Source: Hirudo medicinalis (Eukaryota > Annelida > Clitellata > Hirudinida > Hirudinidae). From it: DNA of 64,000 bases. Numbering within the stretch: position 1 is the stretch's first letter; every line of letters starts with the position of its first letter. The translations under genes were made by a program, and so were the position numbers. The stretch is from assembly GCA_011800805.1 (NCBI GenBank), contig MPNW01000036.1:204706-268705 (forward strand), written 5' to 3'. A model generated the notes under the pieces. The model did not search any database and had not been told where the DNA came from. It was given only the letters and a program-made list of their open reading frames with translations. Below are positions 11,601 to 23,049 of this stretch, one piece after another.

Positions 11601-14600
11601 GTCGAGCCCTACGTGGAAGTGTTGAATAATGTCGTCATTTTGAGGAATGTCAAGGGAGGCATAGAATTGTCCTTAGGAGGACTCGAGATCAAGACCTATT
11701 ACACCGTCGTCGTGACTTGTCCTAGTCTTTCGATTCACTCGTCCTTGACATTAGCCACTAGTGAGGATTGTTTCGTCATTTATCCCTAATCGACGAATAT
11801 ACAATCAACAATATACAGTGCTAGAAATATTATTACGACATACCCAATGTTTTTATACTCTGTCAATTGCACCTATTTATAAGTAAGCTTGAATTGGTGC
11901 TTGATTTTTCTGATTCTAAATTTTCCAATCGTCGAACAAGGTCTTCCACCACCCAGGAAGCCACCTGACCTCAAAGTTCTCAAGGTGACGTCTTCGATTG
12001 TGGTCGTGCATTTACCTCGGAAGGAAGGAAGAAGTAAAGAACAAAAGATGAAGCGGAAGAGGGTTATTCTTTTCTTTAAATTGTTGTTTATTTTCGAAGG
12101 TGCAATAATAATAATAATAATAATAATAGATTTATAAGGCTCCTCCAAAACAAAAGTGACACAATTGTCCTGATTATTACATACTCTGCAGGTCAATGTG
12201 GGGCTGCTATCTTATCATCTTATCATCTCTTATTATCCTTTATCATTTACCATTTGCATTAATCCTGCTCAATCAGTTCTGATTCGTAATAGGATTACAT
12301 AGCCATGGGTCTGCAAAAACGGTCGTACCTGGTCATTGTCGAAAAGCTTGGGGAGATTGGGTGTTGTTCTGTATCGTACCTGATCGAAAGTGGACAGGTG
12401 AAGGCAGTGCATGAGCACGAAGAGACTTATAGACTCAATGAATTCTATGGGTTTCAGATCACTTGGGATGATCAGAGGAAAAAGAAGCAACACGTCGATT
12501 TCGATATGCTCCCAAACTCTGCAACATCGGGCATGTACCGCAAGAGTTACTATCTCGTTGCCAAGCTGAACTTGCCAAGCAATGTCTCGAAATCAACTGA
12601 AATCTTTGAAGAATTCACTGTGGGAGATGGAGTCACGTACGGGTGAGAAGATTGCCGCTGGAATGCAATGTTTACGCTCGTGCGATGTTTACCTGACGAG
12701 GGTGGTACTTAAAAATACGCAGGAAATATAATAACCCACCATTGAAAGCCAACCGTTCTTACGTCATCTGGTTCGCCATCGAGGACACCTTGGATGGACT
12801 CATCCGTCGGTCATTCTCTCGTTCACCGGTCGTCACCCTCCTCCCGGAAGAGGGCGCAATCGTAATGGGGCCGGACGCACTGCAAGTGGGTAGTTTCTGC
12901 AACAATGAAAATGCTTAAGACTTTTTCATGAATGTAATGTTTTGGCAAACATGATTAATTTGTACAGCAACTTATCCTCAGAAACTGATGTGCTTCACGT
13001 CGTTAAGATTACTCGGTGATTGCTGTAATGCGGTTGTTATTGTCATTTTAACTGTCATTAAATTCGATTAAAATAGGTCAATCAAATGATCTCATAATTT
13101 TTAATAACATGGCGCCCAGTAGACGATGATTCATATTCCAACTCGATCATTATTCATTATTTTGTTTTAAGGAAGTTGTTGGAATGTCGCTAATCACAGT
13201 TGCCATCTTCTTGACCCTGACCCTGACTACCTTCTTTGCCTTGAGGTGGATTCGACAGAAAAGAGATGCGAGACTGTTTAAGAGGTGGTTGGATCGAATA
13301 TTATGTTTGATTATGGTTGCTTGGATACAAGGAAAGAAATAAATTGTTTGGATTAAAGATTATGAATTTGGGCAATTTGAGTAATATTAGGTAATGTTGA
13401 TTCCTCATTTTGCAGGCTTCGTCAGGCAAGACTTCAGAGCCTTGCCTACCTCGACAAGGAAGGTTTTCGGTGGAGATGCGACGATGTCTTTACCGAGCTC
13501 GTTGAATCTGCACCTTTTTCAGATTCCTTTTGCTCTTCTCCTGGCAAATCCATTTCTCCGTTCACCTTTCCTGCACCGATTATTTCTTCTACGGTTCTGA
13601 ACAACGAAGACTTCCTGTCTCCAATTCCAGTGAAAGACTTGAGGAGTTTCTGTGAAAGACATGTTTCCCTTGGAACGCGTTTACCTGCCAATCCTGTCGG
13701 AGAGGATCAAGCGGACGTCGTATCGAGCCTCATCACGAAAGAGTTTGCTTCCTTCCCGACTGGCTTGACGGATGTTGTGGCTTCTTCATACCGACCTGAC
13801 ATCATAACCTCCATGGATTCCTATCACCTCAACGTGGTATGAACATGTACGTTGATTGTAGAAATAATAATAATAATAATATCAAGAAGGTTTCGGAGCT
13901 TATGTGACTCAGGCTAAGCATGCTATTTGCAATAGATATTGTTTTGCTTGTCGTGATTTCGCAATTCTTTTCTGTTACAAATATCTTGTAATATATTATT
14001 TTTACATATTCAATATCCATTTAACAGGTGCTTCCTTACGAACGCAACAGGGTGAGATTAAAGGATCGTTTCAAAGAGTCAAACCCTTCACCACTGGAAA
14101 AGACTTTGGAAGATGTGGGATGGGAGGATCACCTTAATGCCAGCAGGGTGAGAACCCTGGGTAGAGGTTCTTGCATAGTCACCCAAACCCTCACTCCTTC
14201 CTCATGTTCTGCTTTGTGGCTCCTAATATGGCAGGAGGCTATCACCCATATCATTGACCTTGATTCGCTCGACCAATGGGATGCTTCCATTCAGGGTGAT
14301 TCTTCTTGCCCTTCTCCAGGGTACTGGCCTCATGTTTTGAAGCGAAGAGAGGTCTTCGGCGATTTGGAGGTTGAGTTGGTTTCCAAGATGGACTTGGCTC
14401 ACTATGCTGTAAGGGTTTTCTGGGTGAGTGATTTTCAATAAGGTGTTTCGCATTTCTTGCTTAACTTATGAAAGTCTTAATAACGTACACAATCGCTTTT
14501 GATCGAAAGATCGGAAAAGCAGACAGGGGAAAATTCGTGCATCAGTGGCACTACCATGCCTGGACTCCTCAGTCCATACCTGTCCATCACATTTCATTCC

Positions 14601-15954
14601 TCAACTTCATCCGGGCTCTTGGGGAGGATGTCCCCCTCGGTCGAGAGTGCAGCATCATCGTTTCGTGCCAAACTCTCCTGCACTGTAACCGTGCTGATGG
14701 AAGGAGCGGCATCTTTCTGGCACTGGATGCCCTTATAGCTCAGGGTCTCATGCTGAACGTGATCGACGTCAAGAGCTGCGTTGCTCTGCTGAGGTGTGCA
14801 CAATGTCGATAGTTGGAGTAGATGGGCTAAATTGATCGAAATAATTTGTTTTTCCAGGTCAGAGCGTCACAACTTGGTGAAGACTCTCCGCCAGTACTGC
14901 TTCATTTACGAGTGCCTTGCTGAGGAGTTCGATCATTCTGGAACCAGGAAGAACATTCTCAGATTCATCACTGGGCTCAGGAGTTCTGAGGATAAACTGA
15001 GTATCCCCGCCGAAGTGGTCTATGACCACAGGCTCATGACCTCCTGCTCCTACAGGCCACTGAAGGCCAGCATGTCAGAAGGATATGCCAGCTGTGTGCC
15101 TCCCTGTAAAGGCGGCCCGGAGCAGATGGGTTTGGTGATGTTGGACAGCTATTGGTTGAGAAAGGCTTTTTTGATCCAGAGGTGAGGCCTCAGTTGATGT
15201 GCTATGATTCATCTGTTAACATGATGTTCCACCTGTTAAAATTATGAGTGCATCATTTCAGGAGTTCGAGGTGGGTCGATGATGCAGACTTTTGGAAGGC
15301 CGTCGTTGATAACGAGGTGGTTGCCATAGTCTCTCTGACGAAGATAATGGTCGTGGAGAATGCCGATGGAGGGGCTCATGGTGCCCATCAATTATGTCTT
15401 TCCACGGGGAGAAGTTGGAGTGCAGGCATCTTTACTGTAGCCTGCGTCCTTGCCGATAAGTTGGAAGAGTCAGACTGGGCAACATTTCGATTGTCGATAA
15501 CACATCATTCCGATGTCGAAGATGTCCCTGCTCCCCAACGGAATGTAGAGGTCATCCAGTTAGACACGTTTGGGAGGAGTTACAAAGACTCTGTTGCTTC
15601 CGTTGACACTTTCCTACGGTTCATCCATTTCTTGAAAAGCAATAACAAGTGGTCGTTAGGGTATCTTAATTCATTAGCTATTTTAGACTGAGTTTGAATG
15701 AGCAATTATGCAAGAGCTTTTCATTCAGATCCCATCCGACAGTGTTGCTGGGAGGACCCCAAAAAATGCAAAATATAAATGAAATTGGCGGCTCTGTTCC
15801 ACTGGCTTTTGACAGGGTTGGGGTGTTTTTGGCGTCTTGGATGTGCATCGAGCAGGCAGTCTCGGACGGAGTTGTGGATGTCTTTGGCACCTGCAGACTG
15901 CTCAGATCCTATTTGTCTGCTGCCATCTCTTCAAAGGCGGGCACTTGTCTCTGA
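8700..15954 (+). CDS. Receptor-type tyrosine phosphatase-like protein with degenerate tandem PTP domains
   Basis: Eighteen exons join in frame: 8700-8760, 8834-8965, 9257-9394, 9474-9905, 10458-10549, 10793-11048, 11115-11386, 11571-11769, 11941-12033, 12303-12642, 12723-12885, 13172-13284, 13416-13836, 14028-14423, 14510-14793, 14858-15181, 15262-15660, 15729-15954 (4341 nt = 1446 aa). Order: signal peptide (1-20), two Cys-rich EGF-like units (21-110; RFGPHCEFQC, RFGVNCMFDC), fibronectin-III-like region (to ~725, e.g. NPPLKANRSYVIWFA), one membrane segment (~731-752), juxtamembrane, PTP D1 from VLPYERNRVRL (905), and D2. D1 keeps Cys1095 and Arg1101 (HCNRADGRSG) but the loop differs from HCSAGVGRTG, and the WPD loop reads WTPQSIP, so the general acid is lost. 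D2 has DRVGVF and no catalytic Cys. Probably a pseudophosphatase receptor that binds rather than dephosphorylates. Introns carry (GAT)n, (ATGT)n and a SINE. Confidence 0.85.
9047..9150 (+). repeat. tRNA-derived SINE-like element in receptor PTP intron
   Basis: The segment has an A-box-like TGGCTGAATGGG (9057-9068) and shares the block taacagtcgtaatg with copies at about 345-430 (minus strand) and 56470-56545. The end resembles gcgctatataaat, present in the first copy as its reverse complement. It lies wholly in intron 3 of the gene model (8966-9256). Confidence 0.4.
10277..10323. repeat. (GAT)n/(GAC)n microsatellite
   Basis: Pure trinucleotide repeat inside an intron of the receptor phosphatase-like gene; it produces a spurious poly-Met frame. 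Confidence 0.9.
11415..11508. repeat. (ATGT)n microsatellite
   Basis: Tetranucleotide tract tgtatgtatg with interruptions, in the intron between the exons ending 11386 and starting 11571. Confidence 0.9.
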
Positions 15955-16091
15955 GTTGTCTTGATTTATCGTAAATATAATGTAAATGATTGTACAATAC
16001 AGATGTAAATGTTTACATTATGGATTGCAATAATGGTCGGAAAGAGTATATCAGAGCGTGCTAATTGTTCAAAATGGTGTGACAAACGCAG

Positions 16092-16565
16092 GAAGAATAC
16101 CAGCTCACGTGTCTCGTGGTGAGTTCCTACATGCGCACACACTCACAACCCGACAACGACTTCTCTCGTCGTCATCTCCTCACTGGCTTTCATTGGCGAG
16201 AAACTCGTCTTGATGTCTCCCAGGAGCAGCCATCCGTGAACCGACGCAACGTTTTGTTTCTACCGATATCGAGTTCTTCGATGCTTCCTTTCGCTAGGAA
16301 GAAGCAGAGTCCATCAACAAGAATAAAGAGGGATTTCAGTGGTAGTTACCAGAAGTTTCCTTCCCCACGCGCATCGCCCCTCCTGGCAAATAAGGTCTCG
16401 ACCGAGGAGGCAGATGGGTCACCACTTACATCTGAGGTTTGTAATCATTTTTGGGGTCCTACACCCTGTTTATCCTGGGTTCAAAACTTCCTTCAAAATA
16501 AACTTCAGTCCTTGGGTCGGAATTTACTTGGCTCAGCTTGCTTTACTTGGCCAAGAAAAGGCTGA
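16092..16565 (+). CDS. Candidate extra 3' exon of the receptor phosphatase-like gene
   Basis: After an acceptor (ACGCAG, ending 16091) the frame reads EEYQLTC, which resembles the EEYQF segment that normally follows D2 in receptor PTPs, then about 150 residues of Ser/Arg-rich tail to TAG-type termination at 16565. It cannot be joined in frame to the exon 15729-15954, which ends in TGA. However, the neighbouring frame of that exon contains SLQRRALVSE, the expected D2 C-terminal wording, immediately before the stop. Either a frameshift has truncated D2 or an unrecognised splice exists. Confidence 0.35.
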   Translation, partial: EEYQLTCLVVSSYMRTHSQPDNDFSRRHLLTGFHWRETRLDVSQEQPSVNRRNVLFLPISSSSMLPFARKKQSPSTRIKRDFSGSYQKFPSPRASPLLANKVSTEEADGSPLTSEVCNHFWGPTPCLSWVQNFLQNKLQSLGRNLLGSACFTWPRKG

Positions 16566-19457
16566 ACATAACTAAGTGACTAAGTTTTTGAGTTATTAAG
16601 CAATGACTAGATTTAAAATTGATCCTTTCCTGATTTAATGGCTCACTGTTTCAAAATACCTGCCTTGAAATTGTTTTATAAATTTAATTAATTTATAATT
16701 ACTGGTTATTAATTATTAATAATTTTATTCAAGAAACAACCTGCTCCCCAGGGGCGTCGCCCAGGCAGATTTTTCGACTCCCTGAGGCGTGAGGCCCCCC
16801 CAACATCTGATGCTGTTGACATCTGCTGAAAGTTTTCGTCGAATAGTTTTCTGTTTTAAATTCATTCATTTTTGTTATAAAATTGTTGAAATGCTCATTT
16901 TATCGATATCGATAGCGTAAGTAATATGTTTCTCAGCAGATGGTCATATTTCTATTATTTGTAGTATAAAATGCTCGTGAAAGATGATTTCAATTAAATG
17001 GACCTCCTGACGTCTGTGAGCCTCTGACGTTTTTATTAAACCTGCCTGTTGCACCGCGTGCTGGTTGGCGTCCCTTGCTTTGTTTTTACTTTTCCTGTTT
17101 AACAGTGATGGAGAGACAGAGGTCGGTGAAGATGCGCTCGGTGAAACAAGATGATGTAAGAGGAACAAGATGAGTGAGTGGGGAACGCAAAAGTTATAAG
17201 CAATCGCAATCAAGAGGACCAACCTTTAAGTTTGGATGGAGCATCCAATAGGAACGTTGCAAGGTCTCGTAGACTGCTCGAGCGACTTGAGGGTGTCCCC
17301 CGTCCTTTTGCCAGCCTTTCCATTCGTGGTGTGGTAGCTTAGTGCTAGGGCCATATTTGCATGGCATCGATTTCGTTCTTACGTTCACTGAGGCAAAAGT
17401 AACTGAGCATCTGGCTTGGTCGAGAGATTGAGTCTAGGTTCTGTCTACACCGTTGCATGTTGGCGTGTCTTACCATCTCGGTTAACCCTACATTCGGCAT
17501 AAACTTCCATAGTAAGCGATGTCTTTATTTTGGTGGCGGTACTTGCCTGATCCCATTTAAATAGTTTTATGGCAAGCCATTTCCTATGCGTGAGCGGCTG
17601 GGTGAGCAAGTTGATAGTCTGGTGGTAATAATGTAATGATTCTGTTCGGAGACGACAGTTGATAATGCAACTGCAATTTCTCTTTTGTAATGGATGCTCG
17701 CACCGGATATCGCCATGTTGCTTCTTGACCCGTTGACCCCGTCTTCAGAGTGCGCAGGCGCATGCTCTCTTAATTACTTTCTTTGTCGAGACATAAATCT
17801 TTCTATTGACGTGACGCCTGCCAAATAAATCTGTTCTATAGCTGAATTGGCTCGTCTCTCCAAGCCGGAGGCTGACAGTTCGAATCCTGGATGGATACGT
17901 TCATTTAAAAGTCCTCTCGATACCTCTCGCCCGTTATTTCTTATTATGTAGTTGAAGTTTCGGCTATAAGGATATTTTAGACATGTACGTCGTCGTCAGG
18001 CATCAACATCACGTGCGAGCGAGCTTCTCCAAGTCCCGACGTTTCCATGACAACGCTACCGTTGCGTGGCTATCGGGATGCACATTTTTTCTTAAAGCGA
18101 GCGTTTTTATTGTCATTGGAGGGAAATGGCCCAGGGTGGAATTGGCGGGGGTGGGTGGCGAGTGAATGAAATGGTAGCAAGTGAAATAGCAAAGTGGAGT
18201 GGGCATGGCGAATGGGGATTTCTCACTGGAGACAAATAAATCAGTTAAAAAGGATGGGGTTGTTATATGTTACCATATTATAGTTACCCTTCTATATATT
18301 ATATTAGACCCTTATATTAGAGTTGCCCTTTTAAAGAGGGGATAGCAGATATATATTTCCCCCTCGACAGCTGTGCATGATTCAGTACCCGCAGATCCGC
18401 TCCAAGGTCCGCACGTGCACTTGGTCCTCGGACGTTGCATCCCCTCATCCCACATAAGCCCCCCTCCACGGCTCATGAGAAGAATCTTTTGCGAGTGTAT
18501 CCGTTTCGCATGATGATCGATTTGGCATCAAAATTGCATCTGCCGAGACTGCTGTCGGCTCGTTCCCATGGGAACAGAGCGGTTAGAGAAATGTCGGGTA
18601 TGAGAAACCTTGCGGAGGACAGACCGAGGACGTTTTCTCACAACCCCGGGATGAGACGGTCTCGGTGAAGTACTATTAGGACGTCCCGCTTATCTGCCAA
18701 GTATCTGGGACGACTGTTGTGGGCAGGAAAGCGAGTAATTAGAATGTAAATGATGTTTCAAGGAAGAGAGTGAAATCTTATTACCGGACCATCTGCTCCG
18801 GTTATTCTCCTTGTCCCATCGCATCGTTTCCTTATTCGTGTTTGTCTGCCTTCGTATCGGCGACCGAGGATTTTCGGAGTTTAATAAGTTTTGTACGAAG
18901 TTGATTCATTATTTATTTTTGTGGTTCTTTTGAAGTTTTAATTCCATTACTTATTCATTAAATTCATCGTTATCCATTATTTCGTTGACAAAATAACTAG
19001 CTTAAAATGAAATGCTATTTATGAAGAGCGATTTATTAATTAATGAAATACAGACAAAATCAAAATCAAAAGCTCATACGAATGCCATGGACAAAAATTA
19101 ACCAGAAATTCGAATCAAAGAGAATGCATTTAACTTTGAAAATGTTGGCCTTACTAAGCGATCATCCAGGCGGCCCTCCAATTGCGTCACGAGAGATGCG
19201 CATGCGCCAAGGAACGGAACGATACTTATGGAAAAGCGATGTGCCTGGATCGCCCTACAATCGATCTGGAGGAGTGGAAGTAAGAGTGGAGATTCTTAGA
19301 TTCACATCATGTTCATTATCTTGAAAGTAGTGTTTGCACATCATTTTATTTTGTCGTGTTAACATGCTTTATTACGTACGTATGCGTTATTTTGATTTCT
19401 TAAGCATGTATTGATTGATTTCCATTTACCGTTTGTGAGTTACGATTCCAAAATTCC
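16566..19457. other. Intergenic region, no gene recognised
   Basis: About 2.9 kb. Open frames here are short and lack domains or matching splice sites. A tRNA-like segment lies at about 17840-17895 (see separate entry). A near-palindromic CRE-type sequence appears just downstream in front of the LHFPL gene. Confidence 0.5.
17840..17895 (+). repeat. tRNA-like A-box/B-box pair (probable tRNA-derived SINE head)
   Basis: TAGCTGAATTGG resembles a pol III A box and AGTTCGAATCC a B box, 30-40 bp apart as in a tRNA. The T-stem and acceptor stem do not pair well, so it is not a functional tRNA; a decayed SINE head is more likely. Confidence 0.35.
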
Positions 19458-21847
19458 ATGTTTTATCCCAAGACGCGGTTAACTTTCTTCTCGCTCGCAA
19501 TTCACTTTGCTCGAGCTGACGTCATCATTAACGTCATCATGCTCGCACCAATTCCGGACCACCCGCCCCCGAAGTATCAACCCCATCCGGAAACGCCCCC
19601 GGCCCTACCAGCCAGGCCGAAACGTCTTGAACTGGAATCGAGAAGCACCTTTTCCAGGTCAACCAATCACCATCCTTCCCAAAAGACCCATCGTTCGGAG
19701 CAGAACTCCGGAGAAGCTTCGACTCCTTCCTTGGTTCACACCCCGAGGGTTCAAAGGTATTTTTCGAGCCCCCTCAGTCCGCACCTCCTCTTGCCAGACT
19801 TTACCCCACCGGGTAGACAACAAAAAATCCAAAGGAAAAGACACGATCAATTTTCGCCAGTTCCTCACATGACATCGGACCCTTCCAGTTATTCTGTTGC
19901 AACGACGATGACCGTATCGTACAAGAGATCGGAGACTGATTCGAGTTTCACTGACTCTCTGTTGGAAAGCCAGCATCAAGGACTTTCTCAGTTGGCTGAC
20001 TTAAGGCTTGGCTCCGTTCCCATCAGAGAAATTCAGTCTCCTCCGCTGCCAAAGCGAAAGAACATTCACAGGACAGTGGAGATTTCACATCAGGGAGGTT
20101 CGTCTGAATGCAGTTCAAACCTGACCTCGCGCTTTGAGCGACGCAAACAGATTGCGAAATACGTCAGGGTTCTCTGGCTCGGTCTGAGTGTTACCATCAC
20201 CTCGGTGTCTATATTTAGTTACATCCAGCCCCATTGGTTCGTGAGCCAAACAACAGCCACAAGTCTCGGCGTGTTTGGCTATTGCGAACCAAATCGCCTC
20301 AAATCAGCAAGAAACGGAGAAGGATTCGGAAGCAGATGGAAACATTACGTCGAACCTGATGATGCCATGAACGGCGATTGGCGCTTTCACAGAAGCAATT
20401 CAGGCCACAATGTGCCTAGGGTGTGCGCCCTTTACGGTGGCCGAGCGGGTCTATCAAACCTGCCATCTAATATCTGGCAAGTCGGGTGTGTCATGTTTGG
20501 GGGCGGATGCGCGCTGCTCCTCGTGTCCAGCGTTTGTGCTCTTCTGTGCTTTATGCTTACCTTGGTGGAAGCCCTTAGGCAAAGGATTTCTGTTGGGCGT
20601 CTTTGCACTCACACCGCCTACGTTCAAGTGATGTCAGGTTGGATAACTGGTTTTCTTACAATTACAATTACAACAGTCATTAATCAACATTAACGACATC
20701 TAAAATGTTACGAAATGTTATGAAATCTTAACCCAGTTATGAAATTAACAACGGTAATAGTAATGATCGACATCGTTTTACAAACATCTCAAATAATGAT
20801 AAAATGATATCAACATACAATAACAATAAACATCAAGAAATTTTTTTTTATTAAATTTTGCAGATATTTCACTAAAAATCAGAATTTTCTAGAACTCGCT
20901 CCTAAAGAGCATACATTACTACCTCCCAATAGGGATGTTTCCGAAGGGTAACCGATTATTCCCCGTGGGGTCGTTGCGAACCGGCCATTTTAATGGATCC
21001 TTGAAATCTGTTCTTGGACGGACATGCGCAGAGCAATCCTATTCGGGAATGTACATTTTTTTTTGTATTCTCCAGTCGTTGTTATTGGAATAAGATGGTA
21101 GCTTGTACCATTGTTCTAGTTGTAATGATGACGACCTCGACGACGGTTATGATAGTAGTAGGCCGCGATACATCATCTGTCCAATTCGTGGCACGTAATG
21201 AAGCCATTCTTTTAGCACAAAGAAAACATCTGGCAGTCAAGAATCAAGCTTTGGAAAGCACAAATAATCATAAATATTTATAATGCTATACGTAATACAT
21301 TTTTATAAACACGATAATTTTACTTCATTTATATGAATCTGTTTTAAAGTATTTCAACAACAATTATTAAGTCACATCCTATTTGTGTTGAATTGTGGTT
21401 GTTTTATATTCAAGCANACGTAATACATTTTTATAAACACGATAATTTTACTTCATTTATATGAATCTGTTTTAAAGTATTTCAACAACAATTATTAAGT
21501 CACATCCTATTTGTGTTGAATTGTGGTTGTTTTATATTCAAGCAAAACTTTAATTAAAAATAAATTTATGAAAATTATCTAATTAAATAATGCATCACTG
21601 ATGCCCTCTATTCAGGTTTAATGTTTATCTTTCGTTAGCTTTTCTTCTCATGACCGGAGTGGCCATATTCCCGTTTGCCCTCGACTCCAAGATAGCCAAT
21701 CATTACTGCCTCGGCTCAAATCCTGCCAAAGCCTCCTATGGGTGTCAGTTAGGCTGGTCTTATGTACTCGCAGTGACTGCCTCTGCTCTGTCGGTCTTCT
21801 GTCCGCTTCTCGCCTATTACAGTAAAGACATTTATACCAACAAATAA
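19458..21847 (+). CDS. LHFPL-family tetraspan membrane protein with long proline-rich N-terminus
   Basis: Two exons, 19458-20637 and 21639-21847 (phase 1 junction; 1389 nt = 462 aa). The C-terminal half has the LHFPL layout: TM1 at about 238-257 (RVLWLGLSVTI...YIQPHWF), an extracellular loop with FGYCEPN and VCALYGG, TM2 about 340-372, TM3 (SAFLLMTGVAIFPFALDS) and TM4 (CQLGWSYVLAVTASAL), ending in YYSKDIYTNK. Vertebrate LHFPL proteins are ~200-250 aa with almost no N-terminal extension; here about 235 residues precede TM1, rich in Pro/Ser/Arg (PDHPPPKYQPHP, PPALPARPKR), with SH3- and WW-ligand-like motifs. An in-frame ATG at 19539 is an alternative start. LHFPL members act as auxiliary subunits of channels and receptors; the partner here is unknown. 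The intron (1001 bp) contains a 127-bp duplication around an N. Confidence 0.85.
19517..19536 (+). promoter_or_regulatory. CRE/ATF-like site TGACGTCA plus half-site
   Basis: A perfect TGACGTCA palindrome at 19517-19524 is followed by a second ACGTCATC. If translation of the LHFPL gene begins at 19539 this lies in the promoter/5' UTR; if at 19458 it is coding (ADVIINVIM) and the match is incidental. Confidence 0.3.
21290..21544. repeat. 127-bp perfect duplication flanking a single N (probable contig-join artefact)
   Basis: 21290-21416 and 21418-21544 are the same 127 bases separated by one N (21417). This is what results when two overlapping contigs are abutted instead of merged. It lies in the LHFPL intron, so coding is unaffected. 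Confidence 0.8.
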
Positions 21848-23049
21848 GAAACATATTTTTCCATAGTATTTACAATTTGTTTTTGAAGATTTTCATCGAG
21901 TTAGATGGGTTTTTAGTCATTTATGTTTTATATTGTTGATTCTATTTTATATTTATTATTGTTTATAAATTTTAAATGAAATTTGTTGTTGCTATTTCGT
22001 TGTTGTATTGTGGTTGTTTTACATTCAAGCAAAATTTTGGACATAAAAGCTTTTTAGACATAATTGATCAAAGATGTTATTGGAAATTGAATTTTCTGAG
22101 ATTTATATTTGGAAATGTGACTTCAATATATTCAAACTTCTGCGGAGATTATGCATATTTATATTCTATATTATATTTATTGCCTGCATAAGACTTGTTT
22201 TATTTTTCTCTTGCAAGCCATTTCTGCATATCTGATCACAGCTAATTGTGCATTGCAATCAATATCCAATTGTAAATTTTTGATTTCGATTTTGTCCATA
22301 TGCTTTTTTTCAGAATTATGTTTATCCTGTTCGTTGTGTTGCTGTTGAAGAAGTTTGTAAAAATTTATGTCGAAAGCCAAATTTTGCAACCGACCGATAA
22401 TTCATATTTTTTTTATTTTTCTAAGAATGTTTTTGAAAATCTATTTTATGCAAAATTTCATTTATCTTCGCAAAACCTTTTACTTTTTGTATTCTCGTCG
22501 TGACGAGTTGGATCCGACTTCGATAAACATCTACACACGCACCGTGACGCTTTTGTCGCCTTTCTCAAACTCTATCGATTTTTAGAAGTCATGCCACAGA
22601 GATGGCCATCGAGGTCGTGCTAACCACTCACTGCTACGTCGAGTGATTTATATTGCTGTCAATTGTTGCTAAAGCTTAGTTACTATCCCTTGCCCCGGTT
22701 AGGTTATGTCCAAAATAACAAATTGTCCTTGGAGAATGCTAGCTTAATCAGCAACTTATTAGAAATCAGCACTACAAAGTATTAGTGTTATTCCATTGAT
22801 TTCGTCGTCCGAAATCCTGATAAACACGCGAAATTAAGCGCGTTGTGGGACTTCAGTTACAAAAAAAAAAATAGATGAACAAAAATTACAAGTCTTAGCG
22901 AGGACGTCGACAGCTGCCCTCGACGTACCCCAGAAGGTAAACGGCCGAACTATAATGAAAAAGAAAAAACGGCCAGTTTTCTTCCTTAGAAAAGAACAAT
23001 GAAGACGAATGATCGCAGAATCTGAGATTGAGAAACAGTGGAAGGCTGT
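21848..23049. other. Intergenic, AT-rich, no gene recognised
   Basis: Between the convergent LHFPL and MARCH5 genes. Several short open frames are AT-rich translations full of Phe/Ile/Tyr and lack domains. I see no RNA gene. Confidence 0.5.

Noticed and set aside
15952..15954. TGA read as selenocysteine in the receptor PTP D2
   Set aside because: No SECIS-like structure could be seen and the following frame ends quickly; a frameshift or alternative end is simpler.
17840..17895. Functional tRNA gene
   Set aside because: A and B boxes are present but the T and acceptor stems do not pair; more likely a SINE remnant.
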